A stretch of DNA of 49,584 bases from NCBI GenBank assembly GCA_938007995.1, contig CALLLW010000021.1, forward strand, positions 1 to 49,584, read 5' to 3'. Below, piece after piece: positions 42,754 to 49,584 of the stretch. The stretch's first letter is position 1; each line of letters opens with the position of its first letter. The position numbers and the translations under genes were made by a program. The DNA comes from an uncultured Granulosicoccaceae bacterium. GTDB taxonomy: Bacteria; Pseudomonadota; Gammaproteobacteria; Granulosicoccales; Granulosicoccaceae. A model generated the notes under the pieces. The model saw only the letters and a list, made by a program, of their open reading frames with translations, was not told the DNA's origin and did not search any database.

Positions 42754-44010
42754 ATGGCAAGTCAATACGAGATAGTGGCACAGGAGTGGAAGTCACGCTC
42801 AAAGGAGTTGGCTGAGTGGGCCATGGAAAAGCTCGTTAATCGTAAAGATGTGTGGGGTCAATACGCGTCGCTTACCGACGCAGAGAAAGTCAAACTTGGT
42901 CGTACTTACAAAGCAATGACGCTACCGGTTGCCAGTAAGCGTGGACCGGATATGGTTACTCTGGATAAGCTGACGCGGCATTTTGCCAGCCAGCATCGCC
43001 GGCGACCGCAGATTATTGGCCTGCATGCCAAGAGTAAAGAAAATACCAGTAGATGGCTTGGTATCGACATTGATATGCACGATGACGCTAAAGCCGATGC
43101 TGAAGAACATGCCAGAAGAAATTTGCTTGGTGCATTGAAGTGGTGGCGACAACTGCAGTCAATGGGTTATGACCCATTGCTATTTGATTCTAATAATAAC
43201 GGTGGCTATCACTTGTGGGTGTTATTTGATCAGCCAGCTCCAACCGAGCATGTGTTTGCTTTTGCCTGGTCAATCGTATCAACCTGGGAGGAAACCAATC
43301 TCAGTGAAGAGCCAGAGACTTTTCCCAAAAAGCCCAGGCAGAAAAAGCGGGGTGAAGATGTGCTGGGTGCGTGGTTTCGACTGCCTGGATTGCATCACTC
43401 AAGGGATCACTACGCTCGTGTCTGGAGTGGAGATGAATGGCTTGATGATCCGTGGCTGGCTGGTCATACAGCGATTGATGCAATGCTGCAGTGTATGGGT
43501 GGTCCGCCGCCACCAGCTGTCGACGCACCGGATGAACATAGCCGGGTGACGCTTCGCGGGTTGCAGGGACAGCCTGACGAATCTACAAAAACAAGACGTG
43601 CAGTCGACCGGAAACGCAAATTCAAACGCACGGGTAAAGCGACGGTATGCGTTGATCTGGATGGTGTGCTCGCGCAAAACACTGGTGGAAAAAGTCTTAC
43701 AGAAATTGGTGATCCGGTGGACGGCGCGGTAGAGTTTACCCGTGAGCTGTCAAAAATAGCTGATGTTGTGGTGCTGACATCGAGACTGTCGCGCGAAAAA
43801 ATAGCCAGTGCCGAGTATCGCAAGCTGACCGAGCGTATTGAGGATTGGTTGAATGAGCATGATTTTGCCTACCATAGAATACACACTGGGCAGGGTAAGC
43901 CACCGGCTAGTGCGTATATTGATGATCGAGGCGTGGCTTGCCGGCCTATGGATGATGGTGTCGCCGCCTTTGAAAAAGCATTGCAACAGACAGAGCAGTT
44001 GTGTAGCTAA
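42754..44010 (+). CDS. Archaeo-eukaryotic primase (AEP) domain fused to HAD phosphatase
   Basis: 418 residues, two enzymes in one chain. The N-terminal part (about 20-245) matches TOTE-type AEP: LVNRKDVWGQY, HFASQHRRRPQIIGLHAKSK, the catalytic acidic pair D105 and D107 in WLGIDIDMHDD, the His motif GGYHLWVLF (H153) and FRLPGLHHSRDHYARVW. Residues about 295-415 are a HAD phosphatase with all four motifs: DLDGV (D301, D303), LTSR (T342), K382 in GQGKPPASAY and D390/D391 in YIDDRG. The linker (about 250-295) is basic. By analogy with LigD, the AEP could fill gaps at DNA or RNA ends while the HAD domain removes 3' or 5' phosphates; the substrate is inference. First gene of a five-gene co-directional cluster. 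Confidence 0.8.
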   Translation: MASQYEIVAQEWKSRSKELAEWAMEKLVNRKDVWGQYASLTDAEKVKLGRTYKAMTLPVASKRGPDMVTLDKLTRHFASQHRRRPQIIGLHAKSKENTSRWLGIDIDMHDDAKADAEEHARRNLLGALKWWRQLQSMGYDPLLFDSNNNGGYHLWVLFDQPAPTEHVFAFAWSIVSTWEETNLSEEPETFPKKPRQKKRGEDVLGAWFRLPGLHHSRDHYARVWSGDEWLDDPWLAGHTAIDAMLQCMGGPPPPAVDAPDEHSRVTLRGLQGQPDESTKTRRAVDRKRKFKRTGKATVCVDLDGVLAQNTGGKSLTEIGDPVDGAVEFTRELSKIADVVVLTSRLSREKIASAEYRKLTERIEDWLNEHDFAYHRIHTGQGKPPASAYIDDRGVACRPMDDGVAAFEKALQQTEQLCS

Positions 44011-44057
44011 AAAGGGCCCGCAGGCTGTTTGAAACGTAGCGAATAGTGGAGTAGGAA

Positions 44058-44678
44058 ATGCCAAGAGGTCTAAAATTCAAATACGCAGACACTGAATTCG
44101 AGTGCAAGTTAAACAAGATCGATCGGCGCAAACTCTATGGTTCAGTCGATGTTGAAACACGTGATATCAATGGCAATCGCTGCGATCTTGCAACGCTTGC
44201 CAACGATGGCAAGACGCTTATTCCCTATGGTGGTACCGCACTGGGTTATATCGGCAAAGACGGAGAATGGGTTGAGCGAGCCGAGCTGGTGCCGGTCGAC
44301 TTATCCGGTAACGAACTGTCAATGCTGCCGTCAAGTTTTAGCGTGGTCATAGAGCTGCAGCAGAGAGTAAGCATTGAGCAGTTTTTAGATGCATCTTCGC
44401 GCCTTGTCTATCTACTGGATACCGATGAAGAGATTGATCCTGCGCTTGTAAAGGAACTATCTGAGGGCAGTATCTTTCGTTTCGATTTTCTCTATCGTGA
44501 AAGTGTCGCCGCAGACCCGGCGTTTTTTCTGGGCACTGAAGATGGTTTGATCTGGATGGTAGTTGGTGAGCCATCATCATTGGAATATGTAGGATTAGAT
44601 CAGGCGGCTGTGTGCTCAGTAAGTGAAGATAAGGATGAAGATGAAGCAGTCGACGAATTTGACTTTGAAATGCTCTAG
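44058..44678 (+). CDS. Unrecognised protein in AEP-ligase cluster
   Basis: 206 residues; no known family was recognised. The N-terminus (MPRGLKFKYADTEFECKLNK) and middle (RCDLATLANDGKTLIPYGGT, ALGYIGKDGEWVERAEL) suggest beta-rich, possibly OB- or barrel-like structure. The segment PVDLSGNELSMLPSSF is followed by VSIEQFLDASSRLVYLLD, and the C-terminal 25 residues are very acidic. The overall placement beside polymerase and ligase genes recalls the Ku slot of NHEJ operons, and a few features (an N-terminal basic start, a Gly-Tyr turn, I-E-x-F-L-D) faintly recall bacterial Ku. The similarity is too weak to claim. GGAGTAGG lies a few bases upstream of the ATG. Confidence 0.7.
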   Translation: MPRGLKFKYADTEFECKLNKIDRRKLYGSVDVETRDINGNRCDLATLANDGKTLIPYGGTALGYIGKDGEWVERAELVPVDLSGNELSMLPSSFSVVIELQQRVSIEQFLDASSRLVYLLDTDEEIDPALVKELSEGSIFRFDFLYRESVAADPAFFLGTEDGLIWMVVGEPSSLEYVGLDQAAVCSVSEDKDEDEAVDEFDFEML

Positions 44679-44696
44679 TGAAAAACGGTTGTAACG

Positions 44697-46133
44697 ATGC
44701 CAAACATAAATCTTACTGACAGTCGCAACAGAGATGCAGTAGTCAAAGCTGAGACTACCGGTATTGATGAAACAGTTCGCTATGTAGATGATCAGGGGCA
44801 ACAGGCATCAACGCGTAAAATATTAAAAGCTACTGTGGATCATGACTTCGCAACCCTGGTTAAAGCGCATCAGGATGATGCTGCAGCGCTAGGTGCTGCA
44901 CTGATAGCAGGCGATCCGGAAGTTGATATGGATATTTGCGGGCTCTACCTGTGGGGAGTTTCCAAGGTCTATGTCGATAAATCGGATAGCATCGTCTACC
45001 GGATTGAACAACAGGAGATCGTCAGGGGGCCGGATGGGAGTGTGCGTGAAAAACGTCCGCGCAGCCGTCCGGAAGCAAATGTTGATGCAGAGATTCCTCT
45101 GACATGGACCGGGAAAAAAATTGCCAAAGAAGCAGCTGTGCGTCGCTTCGTCTTTGCATCAAAGCTGCAAATCGTGCACATCAATGGTCTGACCTATGAC
45201 TTTCTCTACGGTATAGCAAAAGAACTGGCCGATGCTAATTCTCTGATGATGCTCGGTGGCGGTAGTAAAGGGCGTGAGCCGCTGATTTTCAGAAGTGGTA
45301 GTGTTCCCTATCGTGGATTTTTAGAGGGCCGGATTGACGGTGACAAGTATCTGCTGTTGCTGCACTTATCAAACCTTGAGCTAAAAGCACCTGGCAACAA
45401 TGAGACAAAAGCAACCACTGAGACAGATGATACGGTTGTAGAAGCTGAAAAAGAGACCTGCAAACCTGAAGAGTCAGGCGCTATAGAAAAAGGTAGTGAT
45501 GAGAAAAAAAATAAGAAAGTTCGGGTAAAAGAATCAGCAGCGGATGAAGTTGCTGAAACTGCACCGGCAGCCAGTAAAAAAGCGGCTCGTAAGAAAACAG
45601 CTGCTAAGAAGACCACCGACACAAAAGCCACTGGTAAGAAAGTCACCAGTAAGAAAGCTATTGATAAGAAAGCCACTAAAAAGAAAACCGCTAAAAAGAA
45701 AACCACGGGCCGGAAAACAACCCGACAGAAAATCAGTGATAAACAACCAACCGCAAAATCAGGCGATGAAAGCAAGCAATCAACCAGGGCGGAAAACGAA
45801 AAAGATACCAGTACTTCCAAAGTCAGCATGGTGGCTTCAGATGCAGAAACTCAGACTACCGGCACAATCACCAGTGAAGAACTGGGCATCTGGCTGAAGA
45901 GTATTCGTATGGGTAAGTACCTGAAACTATTTATTGAGCATGAAATAGATATAGATGTGCTACCGGAATTGACTGACGAAGATCTGAAAGAACTCGACAT
46001 CCCGTTAGGCTCGCGTCGCAGATTACTAAAGGCAGTTGATGAAACTGATAACCTGCATGCCGAAGTAGCCAGTGCCGTAAAGAAAATGACCGCTGGAGTC
46101 AGTTCTGATAAGCGTGTTAAGCAGAGGAAGTAG
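44697..46133 (+). CDS. Conserved-looking core plus H1-like tail and SAM domain
   Basis: 478 residues in three parts. Residues 1 to about 232 form a globular core of unknown family (ICGLYLWGVSKVYVDKSDSI, VRRFVFASKLQIVHINGLTY, FLYGIAKELADANSLMMLGG, YRGFLEGRIDGDKYLLLLHL). Residues about 270-350 are a Lys/Ala/Thr-rich repeat tract (KKAARKKTAAKKTT and similar), like the tails of bacterial histone-H1-like proteins and likely to bind DNA. Residues about 393-450 form a SAM (sterile alpha motif) domain: LGIWLKSIRMGKYLKLFIEH, then DIDVLPELTDEDLKELDIPLGSRRRLLKAV, with both parts matching the canonical pattern. SAM domains often polymerise. An inferred role is a DNA-bridging scaffold for the neighbouring enzymes. 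Confidence 0.75.
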   Translation: MPNINLTDSRNRDAVVKAETTGIDETVRYVDDQGQQASTRKILKATVDHDFATLVKAHQDDAAALGAALIAGDPEVDMDICGLYLWGVSKVYVDKSDSIVYRIEQQEIVRGPDGSVREKRPRSRPEANVDAEIPLTWTGKKIAKEAAVRRFVFASKLQIVHINGLTYDFLYGIAKELADANSLMMLGGGSKGREPLIFRSGSVPYRGFLEGRIDGDKYLLLLHLSNLELKAPGNNETKATTETDDTVVEAEKETCKPEESGAIEKGSDEKKNKKVRVKESAADEVAETAPAASKKAARKKTAAKKTTDTKATGKKVTSKKAIDKKATKKKTAKKKTTGRKTTRQKISDKQPTAKSGDESKQSTRAENEKDTSTSKVSMVASDAETQTTGTITSEELGIWLKSIRMGKYLKLFIEHEIDIDVLPELTDEDLKELDIPLGSRRRLLKAVDETDNLHAEVASAVKKMTAGVSSDKRVKQRK

Positions 46134-46137
46134 CCCG

Positions 46138-47607
46138 ATGGGACTGATAGATACAGCGGCTTGTAAGCAACAAATCGGAGACTATCTGACTGGTAAGTCT
46201 GATGCTCTGTCTGACAATACAATTCTTCAACGAATCAGGATGCGGCGCAGACAGCTGGGCCAGATGACTATCGCACTTGATCGGGACCTGGCGAAGAAGC
46301 GAATTCCAGCCGGGGATTATCATATCAGTCGTAAGATAGATGGCGAGTTCACATGCCTCGTCTATAACGAAGGCGAAGTGTTTACCATTAATCCCGGTGG
46401 CACGATCAGAATGGGCGCACCCTTTCACCGTGAGGCAAAGGAAGCGCTGGATGCAATGGAGGTGAGGTTTGCAATTTTTGGTGGTGAGCTTTATGTGCGT
46501 CGTGAAGATGGTAATCGGCCAAGGGTCCACGATGTTGTTCGAGTAGCAAGAGCACCCGGGTCGGAATCCGAGGTTGCGAGTCTTTGCTTTGGTATTTTTA
46601 ATATCTATGAGTGGGATGACGAGCAGCGCAGTGGCCACTATGCAGATCGCTTCAATCTGATCACCAGAATATTTGCTAAAGGCGATAGAGTTCACCCGGT
46701 AGAAACTGTACTTGGTGATGGCAGTAAGGCAGTGTTGAAACAGTTCAAGACCTGGGTAGATGGTGAAAGTGCGGAAGGCGTAATAGCACGTAGCGATACA
46801 GCGGGTGTATTTAAGGTTAAGCCACGGCATACAATCGATCTGGTTGTGGTCGGTTTTACCGAAGGACTCGATGACCGCTCCGGTATGCTGCATGACGCTA
46901 TGCTGGCGACTGTACGCTTAGACGGTACTTTTCATATTGTCGGGCGGGTCGGAGGTGGGTTTTCAGATGACGAGAGAACCCGGTTGTTGAAGCTTTTGGA
47001 AGAGCATGTTGTTGATAGTGATTACGCAGAAGTAAACTCCGACCGTGTTGCATATAGAATGATAGAGCCGGGTATTGTGTTTGAAATTTCCTGTCTGGAT
47101 GTAATCGCTCGAACTTCCAGGGGTAATACCATTGATAAAATGGTTCTGGAATGGAATGCCGATAACAATCTTTGGGAAGGTGTCAGGCGGCTACCGCTGT
47201 GTAGCATTATATCGCCGCAATTTGTCAGATTAAGAGATGATAAGTCGGCCAATACAGACGATATTCGTTTTTCTCAGCTTACAGATATTGTTGAGATTCC
47301 ATCTGCCAATGTCGTCAGTGAGGAGTTGAAGCTGCCGCCAAGTGAATTGTTAAAGCGCTCGGTTGCGACCAAAGAGCTAAGGGGGGCGACCATGATTCGA
47401 AAGCTCATGATGTGGAAAACCAATAAAGAGGAAAAATCCAGAGATTATCCGGCTTTTGTTCTGCATCTGACCGACTACAGCCCTAACCGAAAAGATCCTT
47501 TACAGCATGAAATCCGTGTCAGTAGCTCAGAGCAACAGTTGCTGCAGTTTTGGCAAGAGTGGGAAAAAAAGTATTTTGTTACTGGCTGGTCGAAGGTAGA
47601 GTCTTGA
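46138..47607 (+). CDS. ATP-dependent DNA/RNA ligase-family protein
   Basis: 489 residues from the ATG at 46138, with AGAGGAAG just upstream and only four bases after the preceding stop. Nucleotidyltransferase motifs are in order: motif I with adenylated Lys66 in SRKIDGEF (KxDG), motif III FGGELYV (E117), motif IV EGVIARS (E213) and motif V VFKVKPRH (K226, K228). An OB-like segment follows (VVGFTEGLDDRSGML to about 340), then about 150 residues of unrecognised C-terminal sequence. The fold is that of ATP-dependent ligases, but spacing differs from LigD and LigB/LigC types. Likely seals nicks or breaks made ready by the AEP-HAD protein. Confidence 0.82.
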   Translation: MGLIDTAACKQQIGDYLTGKSDALSDNTILQRIRMRRRQLGQMTIALDRDLAKKRIPAGDYHISRKIDGEFTCLVYNEGEVFTINPGGTIRMGAPFHREAKEALDAMEVRFAIFGGELYVRREDGNRPRVHDVVRVARAPGSESEVASLCFGIFNIYEWDDEQRSGHYADRFNLITRIFAKGDRVHPVETVLGDGSKAVLKQFKTWVDGESAEGVIARSDTAGVFKVKPRHTIDLVVVGFTEGLDDRSGMLHDAMLATVRLDGTFHIVGRVGGGFSDDERTRLLKLLEEHVVDSDYAEVNSDRVAYRMIEPGIVFEISCLDVIARTSRGNTIDKMVLEWNADNNLWEGVRRLPLCSIISPQFVRLRDDKSANTDDIRFSQLTDIVEIPSANVVSEELKLPPSELLKRSVATKELRGATMIRKLMMWKTNKEEKSRDYPAFVLHLTDYSPNRKDPLQHEIRVSSSEQQLLQFWQEWEKKYFVTGWSKVES

Positions 47608-47644
47608 TCAAGTGGATGCTACTTAACACACTGGAACACAGCTT

Positions 47645-48367
47645 TTGAAACCACTGCGAATTGTAAGCTGGAATATTCTGCATGGTGGCGGTAGTCGCTG
47701 TGATCAAATTCTGGCAACGCTTGAAAAATACCAGCCAGATATTGTGACATTGCAGGAATTCAGGCACGGTCGTAGTAAGCCGGTGCTGATTGAAGGATTA
47801 AGGTCCCTCGGTTTGGATGCTATTTGTGCACCGGAAACATCGAATGCTCGTGAGAATAGTGTGATTGTTGCTACTTCTCTGGCTATGCGAGCTGAATCGT
47901 TCCCGTCAGTTTCCAGCCCGGCCAGAGCGATCGAGGCTTGCATCGAGATTACTGCAGGTGTCGAGCTTAATCTTATTGCTGTGCACTTTCCGCAGAAAAA
48001 AGCACAGGTGCCGTTGTTTGATAGACTGTTAGCGCTTCCCTCTGAGTGGCGTGATGAAAACTCGATTTTAATCGGCGACTTTAATTGTGGAATCCCGTTT
48101 GAGGATTCTGAAACTCAGACCTTCTACGCTACTCACCTTTTTCAGCAGTTATTGTCTTGCGGCTGGTCCGATGCGTGGCGTCAAAGAAATCCCAAAGCCC
48201 GTGAGTACACCTGGGTAAGTGCTGGAAAAGGTAATGGATTCCGTTATGATCATGCACTGGTGTCTGATGAGCTGAACCAGCGTGTGCTAGAGGTGAAGTA
48301 CGATCACTCAGTACGTGAACAAAAAATATCTGATCATTCGCTACTGTTGATTGATATACATTTATAG
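47645..48367 (+). CDS. Endonuclease/exonuclease/phosphatase (EEP) fold nuclease
   Basis: 240 residues from a TTG at 47645. The EEP motifs are complete: RIVSWNILHGGG (Asn10), VTLQEFRHG (catalytic Glu38), ILIGDFNCGIPFED (Asp-Phe-Asn, near 137), RYDHALVS and the terminal ISDHSLLLIDI (Ser-Asp-His). This is the ExoIII/APE/DNase-I superfamily, whose members cut DNA, RNA or phosphoinositides. It lacks a signal peptide, so it acts in the cytosol. The 37-base gap from the ligase gene suggests it is the last gene of the cluster, contributing end trimming or AP-site cleavage. Confidence 0.82.
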   Translation: MKPLRIVSWNILHGGGSRCDQILATLEKYQPDIVTLQEFRHGRSKPVLIEGLRSLGLDAICAPETSNARENSVIVATSLAMRAESFPSVSSPARAIEACIEITAGVELNLIAVHFPQKKAQVPLFDRLLALPSEWRDENSILIGDFNCGIPFEDSETQTFYATHLFQQLLSCGWSDAWRQRNPKAREYTWVSAGKGNGFRYDHALVSDELNQRVLEVKYDHSVREQKISDHSLLLIDIHL

Positions 48368-48394
48368 CCTGCAGTGTCTCTGAGGCCTGGTTGT

Positions 48395-48673
48395 TCAGAG
48401 GGTCGCGCTTTCGGTGACCTTTTCAGCAACAAGGCCTTCAAGTGTTTGTTGCCATAGTGTGTAGTAGTCGTCACTGTTGTTAATTTCGCTATGTGATTCA
48501 AATGCTGCGATATGTTCTGATAATCTGTCTGCCCATTCTTGCCAGCTAAATACACCGGCTTCATGAAGTATGACTGCCATGGCAAATGATTTAGCCTGCC
48601 ACGGCGCGTCAAAGACCACTTCACCATCTTTAACGGGTTGCTTGTAAAAATCAGGTTGTGTCTGTTGAGTCAT
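48395..48673 (-). CDS. Nitrile hydratase accessory protein
   Basis: 92 residues. FDAPWQAKSFAMAVILHEAG followed by FSWQEWADRLSEHIA is the hallmark of the short nitrile-hydratase accessory/activator family, which shares ancestry with the N-terminus of the beta subunit and helps to load the Fe or Co centre. ESHSEINNSDDYYTLWQQTL continues the family pattern. It lies 106 bases downstream of the beta-subunit gene on the same strand. Confidence 0.85.
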   Translation of the reverse strand: MTQQTQPDFYKQPVKDGEVVFDAPWQAKSFAMAVILHEAGVFSWQEWADRLSEHIAAFESHSEINNSDDYYTLWQQTLEGLVAEKVTESATL

Positions 48674-48779
48674 GGCGGGTTGGTTTCCGGCGTCAAGGGT
48701 GGAGAAACTAATCAGCTAAAGCTCGTATGGAGAATACTGTCAGGGTTTTGAAAAACGTTATATACGAGCCGAACGGTTT

Positions 48780-49430
48780 TCAACATTCTGTTAGATACGG
48801 CTCAAACAGATCAACGTAAACACAACTGTCAGGCTCTGCTTCGCTGCCCCAGATGTCTGTTGCTGAAAAGCGAACCGAGTACAAGTGTTCCGGTGTTTTA
48901 GTGCCCGATCTTGCATGCTCATCAGCGAAAATATGCGTACCGTGATGATGATTGATCGTGCCACAAATGCCTTTAATATAAGCCGGTGCACGAGTATGTG
49001 ATTTCGGGTTGTCGGTTTTCACCCGAACTAATTGGTTGAGTTTAAAGCGTGCCGGTTTGTGTTCCGGTAGAGTGGTGGGTGCACCGGTGCTAAGTATCTC
49101 GCTGACCTTCTGCGGTGAAGCCGCCGTGAGCTGGCTGGTACAAGCTGACTTACCACTCTGTAGCTCGGCCTCTGTGATGATGCCTTTTTTGACCAACAGT
49201 AACTCAAGACCGTGAAGCCAGTGCTCGTAGTATGTACTGGCTAAATACTCCGCCGGGTCTGTACATTCACGAGCAAAACGAGACTGATCCAGATTCCACT
49301 GACCCAGCATGCCGCAGCCGAGAGTTAATCCGAATACGGTTTCTTCCCACTGGTGGGCAAAGTTCTCTTTTTGAGACTGGTCAATTGGGCCAAAGCCATG
49401 CTTGCCACCAAGGTCATGTGCACCGTTCAT
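48780..49430 (-). CDS. nthB: Nitrile hydratase beta subunit
   Basis: 216 residues. It starts MNGAHDLGGKHGFGPIDQ, the standard beta-subunit opening, followed by the helical HWLHGLELLLVKKGIITE segment. The C-terminal SH3-like barrel has FKLNQLVRVKTDNPKSHTRA, YIKGICGTINHHHGTHIFAD, the Arg-rich turn and YSVRFSATDIWGSEAEPDS. Nitrile hydratase converts nitriles to amides and needs an alpha subunit carrying the metal-binding Cys motif. No alpha gene is present between beta and the accessory gene or in the 154 bases upstream, so it is probably beyond the window edge. Confidence 0.92.
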   Translation of the reverse strand: MNGAHDLGGKHGFGPIDQSQKENFAHQWEETVFGLTLGCGMLGQWNLDQSRFARECTDPAEYLASTYYEHWLHGLELLLVKKGIITEAELQSGKSACTSQLTAASPQKVSEILSTGAPTTLPEHKPARFKLNQLVRVKTDNPKSHTRAPAYIKGICGTINHHHGTHIFADEHARSGTKTPEHLYSVRFSATDIWGSEAEPDSCVYVDLFEPYLTEC

Positions 49431-49584
49431 AACAATAACCTAGCCCGGTTTATTCGTGAAAATGACGGCATCCCGCTTGATCCTTGATTCCACAGCGAAT
49501 TTTTTCTCTTGCAAATATCAGTAAGTATTCGCCGCGAGAAGAAAATACCCTGTGAAACCAATGCTCTGCGCGCTATGCTCGCCA
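49431..49584. other. Region upstream of nthB to the window end
   Basis: On the minus strand one reading frame runs from the edge to a stop overlapping the nthB start (TTATGA), but its translation shows no nitrile-hydratase alpha features. It most likely holds the nthB promoter. No further gene is supported. Confidence 0.35.

Noticed and set aside
44058..44678. Possible bacterial Ku homologue
   Set aside because: Only faint local resemblance (a Gly-Tyr turn and an I-E-x-F-L-D segment); the usual Ku start and core are not seen. Kept as an unrecognised protein.
45308..45829. Minus-strand 173-codon hydrophobic frame
   Set aside because: Antisense shadow of the Lys-rich tract: the complement of Lys codons reads as Phe and Leu, giving a false membrane-protein look.

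Overview
This window looks like part of the chromosome of a free-living, probably marine, gammaproteobacterium. The indicators are a pqi-type lipid-transport operon, a polyamine aminotransferase very like pseudomonad SpuC, and a complete Entner-Doudoroff block (zwf-pgl, edd, eda) with a HexR-type regulator and a HexR-like operator. A nitrile hydratase and a trimethylamine-methyltransferase-family protein are also present. No rRNA, tRNA, CRISPR array, prophage or complete insertion sequence was seen. Genus was not determined.

Layout. 1-5160: tRNA m7G46 methyltransferase with an unusual insert, then a tightly overlapped pqiA1-pqiA2-pqiB-pqiC operon. 5493-6854: polyamine:pyruvate aminotransferase. 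6989-13054: five consecutive paralogous secreted or lipid-anchored SGNH (acetylesterase-like) hydrolases, two of them with calcium-loop-like Cys-bracketed repeats. 13153-17131: short-form AMP nucleosidase, a DUF1223 protein, then a convergent lipoprotein/DUF6502 pair. 17355-20193: a fused acetate kinase-PduL phosphotransacylase followed by a zinc alcohol dehydrogenase. 20246-22284: two YbjQ-family proteins, an M48 protease and a small protein. 22930-28833: eda and edd on the minus strand, divergent from zwf-pgl-hexR. 28893-29797: a decayed alpha/beta-hydrolase gene broken by a tandem duplication and a REP/MITE-like inverted-repeat element, plus a small membrane protein. 30045-32484: a thrombospondin-type-3-repeat surface protein and a lipoprotein. 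32495-37256: a two-gene signalling operon (hybrid kinase with two HPt domains, and a REC-GGDEF-EAL protein). 37660-42526: threonine synthase, an MttB-family protein and an ABC transporter. 48395-49430: nitrile hydratase beta subunit and accessory protein.

The most interesting block is 42754-48367. It holds five co-directional genes: an archaeo-eukaryotic primase (AEP) fused to a HAD phosphatase, an unrecognised 206-residue protein, a protein with a conserved unrecognised core plus a histone-H1-like tail and a C-terminal SAM domain, an ATP-dependent nucleic-acid ligase, and an endonuclease/exonuclease/phosphatase-fold nuclease. Polymerase, phosphatase and ligase are the three activities united in bacterial LigD. 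Here they are on separate proteins without a recognisable Ku, so the block is a candidate undescribed DNA-end repair or nucleic-acid-processing (possibly defence) system. That function is inference from domain content only.

Other notable points are the AckA-PduL fusion, which would let one polypeptide interconvert acetyl-CoA and acetate plus ATP, and the five-fold SGNH-hydrolase expansion.
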